64,000 nucleotides of DNA from the NCBI RefSeq assembly GCF_022669055.1, contig NZ_JAJMLW010000003.1:310001-374000 (forward strand), in the 5' to 3' direction. Both the position numbers and the translations under genes were made by a program. Below are positions 1 through 10,030 of the stretch, one piece after another. This DNA is from Adlercreutzia faecimuris (lineage in GTDB: Bacteria > Actinomycetota > Coriobacteriia > Coriobacteriales > Eggerthellaceae). The notes under the pieces are model-generated. The model worked only from the letters and a program-made list of their open reading frames with translations, made no database searches and was not told the origin of the DNA. Within the stretch, counting starts at the first letter, position 1; each line of letters starts with the position of its first letter.

Positions 1-204
1 CACGTCCCCGGAAGTATAGGCAAGCCCGGGGCTCCGCTTGGGGGCGCCCGTGGTTTCTCCATTTATTCTCAATTCAGGATAAATACTTCTGACCAGGCGT
101 TTTCCAAAGTTCACATGGAGTATGTGACAGAAGGAGCCGCGGCTTGCCCTTAAGGTCTTGCCGTTCGAACGCCAAGACGAGACCGCAAGGGAGAAGGGGA
201 TACC

Positions 205-2601
<2,397 letters not shown>

Positions 2602-2614
2602 GAGGGGAGGACCT

Positions 2615-3235
2615 ATGAGACGCTACGCGTTCTACTTCGACGGCTCGCGCTGCACCGGGTGCAAGACCTGCGAGTTCGCCTGCAAGGACTACCATGACCT
2701 GGACGTGGGCACGGCCTTCCGCCGGGTCTACGAGGTGACGACGGGGGAGACCGTCCGCGCCGACGACGGCACCTTCGCCACCACCTGCGCCAGCTACCCG
2801 GTGTCGCTGGCCTGCAACCACTGCGACGACCCGGCCTGCGCGCGCGTGTGCCCCACCCGCGCCATGGGCAAGGATCCGGCGTCGGGCCTCGTCGTGGTGG
2901 ACGAGGGGCGCTGCGTCGGCTGCGGCTACTGCGCCATGGCGTGCCCCTACGGCGCGCCCCGGGTCGACCGCGACCGCGGCTGCTCGGTGAAGTGCGACGG
3001 CTGCGCCGAGCGCGTCGCCGCTGGGAGCCGCCCCGTCTGCGTGGACGCCTGCCCGGCCCGCGCGCTGGACTTCGGGACCGCGGGCGCCCTGCGCGCCAGG
3101 GGCTCCCAGGCCTCCGTCGCGCCGCTGCCGCCGCCCGGCCTCACCCGCCCCAACCTGTACGTCAGGCCCGCGGCCGCCGCGAGGCCCTCGGGCGACGCCG
3201 AGGCGCGCGTCGCCAACCCCCTGGAGGTGATCTAA
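2615..3235 (+). CDS. dmsB: DmsB-like four-cluster [4Fe-4S] ferredoxin subunit
   Basis: Electron-transfer subunit, 206 aa, passing electrons from the membrane anchor to the molybdenum subunit. It has four cysteine motifs in the DmsB/NrfC arrangement: CTGCKTCEFAC near residue 12, CNHCDDPACARVCP near 70, CVGCGYCAMACP near 100 and CDGCAERV...CVDACP near 128-150. No signal peptide is present, as expected for a partner carried out by the Tat signal of DmsA. An excellent ribosome-binding site (aggaggggagg) precedes the ATG. The gene sits between the catalytic and membrane subunits, 13 nt after the first and 1 nt before the second. Confidence 0.93.
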   Translation: MRRYAFYFDGSRCTGCKTCEFACKDYHDLDVGTAFRRVYEVTTGETVRADDGTFATTCASYPVSLACNHCDDPACARVCPTRAMGKDPASGLVVVDEGRCVGCGYCAMACPYGAPRVDRDRGCSVKCDGCAERVAAGSRPVCVDACPARALDFGTAGALRARGSQASVAPLPPPGLTRPNLYVRPAAAARPSGDAEARVANPLEVI

Positions 3236-3236
3236 C

Positions 3237-4106
3237 ATGGAGACGGCCCTCGCCGAGATGCCGCTGGCCCTGTTCAGCACGCTGGCCCCGATGGGCGCCG
3301 GCGCCTTCGCCGCGTTGGCGGCCGTGTTCACGCTGGCCGACCCCGACGAGGCCCAGACCCGCCGGATCGACCGGGCGACCGCCCTGCCCCTCGCGCTCAT
3401 GCTGGCGGGCTTCGGCGCCGCGACCCTGCACCTGGCCAGCCCCGGGCGCGCCCTGGGCGTGCTGGCCGGGGTGGGCTCGTCCCCGCTGTCCGACGAGGTG
3501 GCCGCCGGGGCCGCGTTCGCCCTGCTCGCGGCCGTCTGCTGGGTCTGGGCGCTCAGCGGGCGGATGAGCCAGGGCACGCGCCATGTCCTCGTCTGCGTCC
3601 TGGCCGTGGGCGGCCTGGTGTTCGCGGCCGCCATCGGCACGGCCTACCTGATGGACACCATTCCCTCCTGGAACACGCCGGCGGTGCCCGTGTCGCTGGT
3701 CGGCTTCGCGCTGGCCGGCGGGGCAGCCGTGGGCCTGCTCGCGGTCGGGATGGCCGGCTGCGGGCCGCTTCTGGCCGCCCGTGCCCCGCGCCTGGCCATG
3801 ACGGCCCTCGCCGTGGGCGGCCTGGTGCTGGGGATGGCCGGCGCCGGCGCCCAGCTGACGGCTGCGGCGGGGATGACGAGCCCCCTGGCCGTCGGCGCCG
3901 ACCTCGTGGGCGGCGTGGCCGGCGCCATCGTCATCGGCGCGGCGGGGCTGTCCTCCTCGGCAGCCTGCGTGGCCATCGCCTGCGCCACCGGCCGGCGGGC
4001 GGCCACCCTGGGCGCGCTGGCCGCGGCGCTCGCCTTCGCCGGCATCCTCGCCCTGCGCCTGGCCTTCTATGCCACCCAGCTCTCCGCCGGCCTGGCCTGG
4101 GCGTAG
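3237..4106 (+). CDS. dmsC: DmsC-like membrane anchor subunit
   Basis: Integral membrane subunit, 289 aa, made almost entirely of hydrophobic Ala/Gly/Leu/Val segments consistent with about eight membrane helices. In the DmsC family this subunit anchors the complex and oxidises menaquinol. The ATG lies one base after the dmsB stop, so translation is probably coupled. A strong hairpin follows at 4163-4207, which closes the operon. Assignment rests on membrane topology and operon position, since anchor sequences diverge quickly. No maturation chaperone (DmsD/TorD type) follows within the window. Confidence 0.85.
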   Translation: METALAEMPLALFSTLAPMGAGAFAALAAVFTLADPDEAQTRRIDRATALPLALMLAGFGAATLHLASPGRALGVLAGVGSSPLSDEVAAGAAFALLAAVCWVWALSGRMSQGTRHVLVCVLAVGGLVFAAAIGTAYLMDTIPSWNTPAVPVSLVGFALAGGAAVGLLAVGMAGCGPLLAARAPRLAMTALAVGGLVLGMAGAGAQLTAAAGMTSPLAVGADLVGGVAGAIVIGAAGLSSSAACVAIACATGRRAATLGALAAALAFAGILALRLAFYATQLSAGLAWA

Positions 4107-4162
4107 GGTTCCGCGGACGCTTTTCGGCAGCGCGCTGGCAATCCATCGAGGTTTGGCATACG

Positions 4163-4207
4163 AAGGGCGCCGCCTGGGTAGGGCTCTTGCCCCCAGGCGG
4201 CGCCCTT
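4163..4207. terminator. Hairpin terminator between convergent dmsC and aminotransferase genes
   Basis: Perfect 16-bp inverted repeat (aagggcgccgcctggg at 4163-4178, complement at 4192-4207) with a 13-nt loop, ending in only two T on the plus strand. Placed between two converging genes, it could serve both. Confidence 0.7.
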
Positions 4208-4307
4208 CGCGCGTGATTCCGGCTCGTTTGCCCCCGTTTGCGCCCGGTTGGCTATGCCGAACCTCGCTATCTTGCCAACCAGGTGGCGAAAAGTGTCCGC
4301 AAGCCGC

Positions 4308-5600
4308 CTATTCCGCGGCCAGCAGCGCCTCGAGCGCGGCCATCTTGGCGCAGCAGGCGAACACGTCGAGCGCCTCGTCCAGCTCCTCGAGCGGCGGCAG
4401 GGTGGGGGCGATGCGGATGTTGGCGTCCTCGGGGTCGCGCCCGTAGGGCCAGGTGGCCCCCGCGCCCGTCATGGTCACGCCGGCCTCGCGAGCCAGCGCC
4501 ACCGTGCGCGCGGCCGTCCCGGGCATCCCGTCGAAGGACACGAAGTAGCCGCCGCGCGGATCGCTCCACGTGGCGACGGCCGCCTCGTCCAGGGCGGCGT
4601 GCAGCTTGGCCTGCACGAGCGCGAACTTCGGCCGCAGGATGGCGGCGTGGCCGCGCATGTGGGCGGCGATGCCCTCGGCGTCGCGCAGGAAGCGGGCGTG
4701 GCGCAGCTGGTTGATCTTGTCGTACCCGATCACCTGGGCGCCCATCTGCGCGCGTATCTCGTCGCAGATCTCGGGGCTGGCCGCCAGCGCGGCCACGCCG
4801 GCGCCGGGCAGCGTCACCTTCGACGTGGAGGCGAACTTGAGGTAGCGGTCGGGCACGCCGGCCTCCACGCAGGTGTCCGCGATGTCGAGCAGCCGGTCCT
4901 GGTCGGCCGCGTCGTCGAAGAGGTGGTGCACCGCGTAGGCGTTGTCCCAGAAGATGCGGAAGTCGTCGGCCGCGCACTCCATGGCGGCCAGCCGGCGCAC
5001 CACCTCGTCGGAGTAGGTCACGCCGCCGGGGTTGGAGTACTTCGGCACGCACCAGATGCCCTTGACCGCCTCGTCCTCGGCCACCAGGCGCTCCACCAGG
5101 TCCATGTCCGGGCCGTCCGCGCCCATGGGCACGGGGATCATCTCGATGCCGAGGGCCTCGCAGACGGCGAAGTGGCGGTCGTAGCCGGGCACCGGGCACA
5201 GCCACCGCACGGCGGGCAGCGTGCACCAGGGCGCCCCGCCGCCGGTGCCGAAGTCGAGGCAGCGGGCCATCGCGTCGTACATGGCGGTCAGGCTCGAGCT
5301 GCCCAGGACGATGACGTTTTCGGGGTCGTCGTCGAGCATCGCAGCCATGAGCCGCTTGGCCTCGGGGATGCCGTCGATCACGCCGTAGTTGCGGCAGTCG
5401 GTGCCGTCCTCGCTGGTCAGGTCGGAGTCGGACCGCAGGACGTCGAGCAGCGGCAGCGACAGGTCGAGCTGGTCGGAGGCGGGCTTGCCCCGGGCCATGT
5501 TGAGGGCGAGCCCCCGCGCCTTGAAGGCGGCGTGCTCCTCGCGCAGGCGCGCGAGCTCGGCGCGCTGCTCCTCGGCGGTCAGATCGACGTAGCGGGCCAT
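4308..5600 (-). CDS. PLP-dependent class I aminotransferase (aspartate aminotransferase-like)
   Basis: Fold-type I PLP aminotransferase, 430 aa. It resembles the group annotated as aspartate aminotransferase or MocR-type class I enzymes. Visible signatures are an Asn-Pro-Gly-Gly loop (YSNPGG), the Asp-Asn-Ala-Tyr segment that contacts the cofactor (WDNAYAV), and a Ser-Thr-Ser-Lys segment (ASTSKVTLPGAG) holding the lysine that forms the Schiff base. The reading frame stays open far upstream as an antisense shadow of the two plus-strand neighbours. The true start is the ATG at 5600, which has a well-spaced gaaaggag site. Amino-donor specificity is not clear. It is transcribed alone, away from putP, with about 140 bp between the divergent starts. 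Confidence 0.85.
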   Translation of the reverse strand: MARYVDLTAEEQRAELARLREEHAAFKARGLALNMARGKPASDQLDLSLPLLDVLRSDSDLTSEDGTDCRNYGVIDGIPEAKRLMAAMLDDDPENVIVLGSSSLTAMYDAMARCLDFGTGGGAPWCTLPAVRWLCPVPGYDRHFAVCEALGIEMIPVPMGADGPDMDLVERLVAEDEAVKGIWCVPKYSNPGGVTYSDEVVRRLAAMECAADDFRIFWDNAYAVHHLFDDAADQDRLLDIADTCVEAGVPDRYLKFASTSKVTLPGAGVAALAASPEICDEIRAQMGAQVIGYDKINQLRHARFLRDAEGIAAHMRGHAAILRPKFALVQAKLHAALDEAAVATWSDPRGGYFVSFDGMPGTAARTVALAREAGVTMTGAGATWPYGRDPEDANIRIAPTLPPLEELDEALDVFACCAKMAALEALLAAE

Positions 5601-5648
5601 GGGGCGGCTCCTTTCACCGTAAAGCGGGGGCGTCTTCCCGCGCCCTTC

Positions 5649-5676
5649 CTGACACTCCAGTGCAATAAAGTATAAT
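5649..5676 (+). promoter_or_regulatory. Sigma-70-type promoter of putP
   Basis: CTGACA (5649-5654), a 16-bp spacer, then a consensus TATAAT (5671-5676). This AT-rich island in a GC-rich context lies about 70 bp before the putP start. Confidence 0.7.
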
Positions 5677-5744
5677 CCCGTCGTCATTGCACGTTTGTCA
5701 CAAGCCCGCGTTTGTGCGTCGAGGCGGGCCGATAGGGGATCAAG

Positions 5745-7307
5745 ATGATTGAAAGCGATGTCCAAGTCGTCATAGCCATGCTGCTGTACTTCGTGGTCGT
5801 GGTGGTGATCGGCTTCGTGTACGCCAAGCGCTCGAACTCGTCGAGCGAGGAGTACTTCCTGGGCGGCCGCGGGCTGGGCCCGTGGCTGACGGCGCTGTCG
5901 GCCGAGGCGTCCGACATGTCGGGGTGGCTGCTCATGGGGCTGCCCGGCGTGGCCTACTTCACCGGCGCGTCCGATGCCATGTGGACGGCCATCGGCCTGG
6001 CCATCGGCACGTACCTCAACTGGAAGTTCGTGGCCAAGCGCCTGCGCAAGTACTCCGAGAAGGCCGGCAACGCCATCACGGTGCCCGACTTCTTCTCCAA
6101 CCGCTTCCACGACACCAGGCACATCCTCATGACCATCGCCGCGGTCATCATCCTTCTGTTCTTCACCATCTACACGGCCTCGTGCTTCGTCACCGTGGGC
6201 AAGCTGTTCGCGACGCTGTTCGGCTGGGACTACGGCGTGATGATGGTCATCGGCGCCATCATCGTGTTCCTCTACACCTTCATGGGCGGCTACCTGTCGG
6301 TGTGCACCACCGACCTCGTGCAGGGCACGCTCATGTTCCTGGCCCTGGCCACCGTGTTCATCGGCTCGGTCGCCGCGGCCGGCGGCGTGGACAACACCGT
6401 CGCGTTCCTCCAGAACATCCCCGGGTTCCTCTCGGGCACCGAGATCGCCACGCCGCTGCTCGACGAGGCGGGCAACCAGATCATCCGCGGAGACGAGCCC
6501 ATGTTCGGGCCGGCCGGCACCTACGGCGTCATCACCATCGTGAGCGGGCTCGCCTGGGGCCTGGGCTACTTCGGCATGCCCCAGGTGCTCATCCGCTTCA
6601 TGTCCATCCGCCACTCCGACGAGATCAAGAAGTCGCGGATGATCGCCATGATCTGGCTCGTGGTGTCGCTGTCCTCGGCCGTGTGCATCGGCCTCATCGG
6701 CCGCGCCGTCATCCCGACGGAGTTCCTCACCCAGTCGGCCGCCGAGAGCGTGTTCATCGTGCTGTCCAAGATGCTGCTGCCGTCCTTCTTCTGCGGCCTG
6801 GTGGTCTCGGGCATCTTCGCCGCGGCCATGAGCTCGTCCTCGAGCTACCTGCTCATCTCCGGCTCGGCGGTGGCCACCAACATCTTCAAGGGCCTCATCA
6901 AGCGCGACGCCACCGACAACCAGGTCATGATCGTGGCCCGCATCACGCTGACGGCCATCCTCCTGCTCGGCATCTTCCTGGCCATGGACCAGAACTCGTC
7001 GATCTTCGACATCGTGTCCTACGCCTGGGCCGGCTTCGGCGCGTCCTTCGGCCCGCTCATGCTGTGCTCGCTCTACTGGCGCCGCACCACGCTGCCGGGC
7101 GCCGTGGCCGGCATGCTCACCGGCGCGCTGACCGTGGTGGTGTGGAAGAACCTCATCGCGCCGCTCGGCGGCTGGTTCGCCGTCTACGAGCTGCTGCCCG
7201 GCTTCGTGCTGGCGCTCGCGGTGATCGTCGTGGTGTCGCTGGCCACCAAGGAGCCCTCCAAGGAGGTCACCGACGACTTCGACACCTACATGGAGCTCGA
7301 CGTCTAG
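5745..7307 (+). CDS. putP: Sodium/proline symporter
   Basis: Na+/solute symporter of the SSS family, 520 aa, about 13 membrane helices, most like PutP. The family signature is clear near the N-terminus (EEYFLGGRGLGPW around residues 31-43, then ASDMSGWLLMGLPG). It would import proline (or possibly another small solute) with sodium. The gene has its own promoter upstream and a classic terminator downstream (7332-7362), so it is probably monocistronic. The C-terminus is hydrophilic and acidic (DDFDTYMELDV). A proline importer is plausible beside the proBA pathway elsewhere in this window, but no link is visible. Confidence 0.88.
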   Translation: MIESDVQVVIAMLLYFVVVVVIGFVYAKRSNSSSEEYFLGGRGLGPWLTALSAEASDMSGWLLMGLPGVAYFTGASDAMWTAIGLAIGTYLNWKFVAKRLRKYSEKAGNAITVPDFFSNRFHDTRHILMTIAAVIILLFFTIYTASCFVTVGKLFATLFGWDYGVMMVIGAIIVFLYTFMGGYLSVCTTDLVQGTLMFLALATVFIGSVAAAGGVDNTVAFLQNIPGFLSGTEIATPLLDEAGNQIIRGDEPMFGPAGTYGVITIVSGLAWGLGYFGMPQVLIRFMSIRHSDEIKKSRMIAMIWLVVSLSSAVCIGLIGRAVIPTEFLTQSAAESVFIVLSKMLLPSFFCGLVVSGIFAAAMSSSSSYLLISGSAVATNIFKGLIKRDATDNQVMIVARITLTAILLLGIFLAMDQNSSIFDIVSYAWAGFGASFGPLMLCSLYWRRTTLPGAVAGMLTGALTVVVWKNLIAPLGGWFAVYELLPGFVLALAVIVVVSLATKEPSKEVTDDFDTYMELDV

Positions 7308-7331
7308 CCCGCCGTCCTCATCCGGCTGCCA

Positions 7332-7362
7332 GGGGCGCCCGCATCGTGCGGGCGCCCCTTTT
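7332..7362 (+). terminator. Rho-independent terminator of putP
   Basis: A 12-bp GC stem (ggggcgcccgca, 7332-7343, with complement 7347-7358), 3-nt loop, followed by TTTT. Confidence 0.85.
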
Positions 7363-7403
7363 CGTGTGGTGCCGCGGGGACGCGGGGCGGCGCGGGGGCG
7401 CGC

Positions 7404-7414
7404 TATAGTAGAAT
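7404..7414 (+). promoter_or_regulatory. Possible -10 region of the flavodiiron gene
   Basis: Overlapping TATAGT (7404-7409) and TAGAAT (7409-7414) about 35 bp before the start codon. No convincing -35 is seen. Confidence 0.4.
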
Positions 7415-7448
7415 GCGCGGGAAGCGACAGCGAGCGAACGGAGGACAC

Positions 7449-8648
7449 ATGCTGAAGGCCATCGAGATCGCGCCGGACGTGTACTGGGTGGGCGGCGTCG
7501 ACTGGAACGAGCGCAACTTCCACGGCTACACCACCGAGCGGGGCACCACCTACAACGCCTACCTCATCGTCGACGAGAAGATCGCCCTCATCGACACGTG
7601 CAAGGCGCCCTTCGCCGACGACCTCATCGCCCGCATCGCCGACATCGTCGATCCGGCCTCCATCGACTACGTCATCGCCAACCACGGCGAGCCGGACCAC
7701 TCCGGCGCGCTGCCGGCCGTCATGGCCGCCGCCCCCAACGCCCAGCTCGTCTGCGGCGCGCCCCAGGGGCTCGGCGTTCTCAAGGCCCACTATGGCGACG
7801 GCTTCGACTTCCTGACGGTGAAGACGGGCGACACGCTCAGCCTGGGCCGGCGCACGCTCACCTTCGTCCAGACGCCCATGGTCCACTGGCCCGACAACAT
7901 GGCCACCTACTCCGAGGCCGACCGCATCCTGTTCTCCAACGACGCCTTCGGCCAGCACCTCGCCACGTCCAAGCACTTCGACGACGAGGTGGGCCTGCCC
8001 GAGGTGATGGCCCAGGCCCAGAAGTACTACGCCAACATCGTGATGCCCTACGGCAGGCAGGTGGCGCGCGCCCTCGACGCGGTGGCGGGCCTCGACGTCG
8101 CGATGATCGCCCCGGCCCACGGCGTCATCTGGCGCAGCCACGTGGCCGACATCCTGGCGGCCTACCGCACCTGGTGCTCCGGCGAGCCGGAGGACCGCGC
8201 CGTGGTGGTCTACGACTCCATGTGGCACACCACCGAGCTCATGGCGCGCGAGGTGGCCGAGGCCTTCGTGGAATGCGGCGTGCCCGTGCGGCTGCTCGAC
8301 CTCAAGGTCAACCACATCTCCGACATCATGAGCGCCGTGCTGCCGGCCCGCTACGTGGCCGTGGGCTCGCCGACGCTCAACATGACGATGATGCCCACGG
8401 TGGCCGGGTTCCTCTGCTACCTGCGCGGGCTCGCGCCCAAGGGCCGCGTCGGCATCGCCTTCGGGTCCTACGGCTGGGCGCCGGCCGGCCCCGACGAGGT
8501 GGCCGCCGCGCTCGAGGCCGCGGGCTTCGAGATGCCGCTGCCCACGCTGGCGCGCCAGTGGCGCGAGGACGCCGAGGGCCTGGCCGAGGTGCACGACGCC
8601 GTGGTCTCCCTCGTCCGCGCCAACGGCGACGAGGGCCCGATGGCCTAG
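7449..8648 (+). CDS. fprA: A-type flavoprotein (flavodiiron protein)
   Basis: Soluble flavodiiron protein, 399 aa, which reduces O2 (or NO) to harmless products in anaerobes. The metallo-beta-lactamase-like half carries the di-iron ligands His79-x-Glu81-x-Asp83, His146, Asp165 and His224. The flavodoxin-like half (from about residue 245) holds an FMN-binding region beginning VVYDSMWHTTELMA and a GSPTLN loop. The ATG at 7449 is preferred over an upstream in-frame ATG because gaggac precedes it and homologues begin at about this point. Rubredoxin is not fused. With the superoxide reductase at 27 kb it suggests an oxygen-sensitive organism that meets air at times. Ends at a strong shared terminator. 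Confidence 0.92.
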   Translation: MLKAIEIAPDVYWVGGVDWNERNFHGYTTERGTTYNAYLIVDEKIALIDTCKAPFADDLIARIADIVDPASIDYVIANHGEPDHSGALPAVMAAAPNAQLVCGAPQGLGVLKAHYGDGFDFLTVKTGDTLSLGRRTLTFVQTPMVHWPDNMATYSEADRILFSNDAFGQHLATSKHFDDEVGLPEVMAQAQKYYANIVMPYGRQVARALDAVAGLDVAMIAPAHGVIWRSHVADILAAYRTWCSGEPEDRAVVVYDSMWHTTELMAREVAEAFVECGVPVRLLDLKVNHISDIMSAVLPARYVAVGSPTLNMTMMPTVAGFLCYLRGLAPKGRVGIAFGSYGWAPAGPDEVAAALEAAGFEMPLPTLARQWREDAEGLAEVHDAVVSLVRANGDEGPMA

Positions 8649-8668
8649 CCCCGCCGGTCAGTCTCGCA

Positions 8669-8707
8669 AAAAGGAGAGGGGAGCCCGGCGGGCTCCCCTC
8701 TCCTTTT
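8669..8707. terminator. Bidirectional Rho-independent terminator
   Basis: An 18-bp perfect stem (8669-8686 with 8690-8707), 3-nt loop. It starts with AAAA and ends with TTTT, so it can stop both fprA (plus) and the NlpC gene (minus). Confidence 0.9.
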
Positions 8708-8723
8708 CATTGGACGGTTGCGC

Positions 8724-9812
8724 CTAGTAGCGCACGTAGATCATGCCGGCGTGGACGCCCGAGACCTTCACCACGTCGCCGGTGCGCGGGGCGTGGATCA
8801 TCTGGCCGCCGCCGATGTAGATGCCGCAGTGGTGGTCGTTGGTGCAGACGTCGCCGGGCTGCGGGTTGGTGACGCGCGTCCAGCCCATGAACGTGTAGGT
8901 GGTGCCCAGGCGCGAGTAGCTGCCGGTGAGCGCGTAGCTGACCAGGCCGGAGCAGTCGAAGGAGTTGGGGCCGACGGCACCCCACGAGTAGGGCTTGCCC
9001 AGCTGGGAGTAGGCGCGGTCGACCACGACGTTGCCGGTGACCGTCTGGGGCTTGCTGTTGTTGACGTTGCTCCCGCCGTTGCTGCTCGGGCGACTGGCCG
9101 CGGCCGCGGCGGCCTCCGCCTCGCGGCGGGCGCGCTCCTCGGCCTCGCGGGCCGCGGCGGCCGCGGCGGCCTCGCGGGCGGCCTCCTCCTCGGCCAGGAG
9201 CTGGGCGGCCTCGGCGGTCAGGTTGTCGTAGGTGGTCTGCATCTGGTCGACCAGCGCCTCGGCCTCGGCCTTCACCTCGGCGGCCTCCTGGGCCTTCTCG
9301 GCGGCGACGCGCTCCTGCTCGGCGTAGGTGGCCTTCTGGGCCTCCACCTCGGCCTTGAGGTCCTTGGTCTGCTGGACCATGTCGGCGTCGTCCTGGTTCA
9401 TGTCGTTGAGCAGGTCCCAGTTGGACGTGAAGGCCTGGAACGACGTGGCGCCCAGGAGCAGGTCGAGGAAGGTGGCCGAGCCGGTGCGGTACATGGAGCG
9501 GGCGCGCGAGCCGAGCTTGCCCTGCAGGTCGTCGATCTGGCCGCTGGCCTCGTCGATGCGCGCCTGGGCCTCGTCCATCTTGGCCTGGGCCTGCTGCTGC
9601 TCGTCGAGGGCGGTGAAGTAGTTGGCAGAGGCTATGTCGAGCTTCTCCTGCATGGCGTTGAGCTGGTTGAGCGCGTTTTCCGCCTCAGCCTGCTTCTCGG
9701 CGGCGGTGGGCTTGGCCAGCGCCGTGGCGGGGGAGAGGGCCAGCGCGGCGGTGCCCGCCAGCGCGGTGCCGATGAAGGCGCGTCTGCTCAGTGCGCTTGT
9801 ATGCTCGCTCAT
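8724..9812 (-). CDS. Tat-exported NlpC/P60 peptidoglycan hydrolase with coiled coil (copy 1)
   Basis: Secreted cell-wall endopeptidase, 362 aa. It begins with a twin-arginine signal (LSRRAFIG, then a hydrophobic Ala-rich stretch ending near ALA). A long Ala/Glu/Gln-rich coiled coil follows, about residues 35-240, like those of RipA/CwlO-type hydrolases. A short Ser/Asn linker leads to a C-terminal NlpC/P60 domain. Catalytic residues are Cys287 (SFDCSGLV), His328 (HCGIYIGG) and probably His340 (MIHAP). Such enzymes cut D-Glu to diamino-acid bonds in stem peptides, and FtsEX, also encoded here, often activates coiled-coil members of this class. An aggagg site precedes the ATG. It is a paralogue of the gene at 10031-11221, with a block of 309 identical bases. 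Confidence 0.9.
   Translation of the reverse strand: MSEHTSALSRRAFIGTALAGTAALALSPATALAKPTAAEKQAEAENALNQLNAMQEKLDIASANYFTALDEQQQAQAKMDEAQARIDEASGQIDDLQGKLGSRARSMYRTGSATFLDLLLGATSFQAFTSNWDLLNDMNQDDADMVQQTKDLKAEVEAQKATYAEQERVAAEKAQEAAEVKAEAEALVDQMQTTYDNLTAEAAQLLAEEEAAREAAAAAAAREAEERARREAEAAAAAASRPSSNGGSNVNNSKPQTVTGNVVVDRAYSQLGKPYSWGAVGPNSFDCSGLVSYALTGSYSRLGTTYTFMGWTRVTNPQPGDVCTNDHHCGIYIGGGQMIHAPRTGDVVKVSGVHAGMIYVRY
9291..9599. repeat. 309-bp identical block shared by the two NlpC genes (copy 1)
   Basis: Bases 9291-9599 match 10700-11008 at every position, including third codon positions, while the sequence on both sides differs. It encodes the central coiled-coil part with the SRARSMYRTGSATFLDLLLG segment. 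Confidence 0.9.
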
Positions 9813-9958
9813 CAGTCAGGTTCCTCCTAGATTGAGCACGTGGTGTGTTTGAGTGCAAACTGCGTCATATCTTACCACGGCTGCCGGATGGGCGCGGGAG
9901 GACGGATCATGCTCCATAACCCCAGCTGGGAACGGTGCGGTTATGGGGAGGAAGAGCA

Positions 9959-9984
9959 GGCGGGGCCCCGATCGGGGCCCCGCC
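9959..9984 (-). terminator. Palindromic hairpin after NlpC copy 2
   Basis: A 26-bp perfect palindrome (GGCGGGGCCCC arms around GATC) about 45 bp beyond the stop of the minus-strand gene at 10031. No T-tract follows on the minus strand, so terminator function is likely but not certain. A weaker hairpin (CCATAACC 9914-9921 with GGTTATGG 9939-9946) lies next to it. Confidence 0.5.
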
Positions 9985-10030
9985 GGGCGATGCGCTTCCC
10001 GCCGGGGGGGCGGGCGTCGGAAGGGATGCG

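Noticed and set aside
18-60. Hairpin at the left edge as terminator of an upstream gene
   Set aside because: Arms pair poorly (ggggctcc against gggggcgccc) and the upstream gene is outside the window.
1-204. Promoter or FNR-like site before dmsA
   Set aside because: AT-rich patches are present, but no -35/-10 pair with proper spacing and no convincing regulator site could be defined.
5601-8594. Upstream part of the 1428-codon minus-strand frame that ends at the aminotransferase
   Set aside because: It runs antisense through putP and fprA. The real aminotransferase starts at 5600 with a ribosome-binding site.
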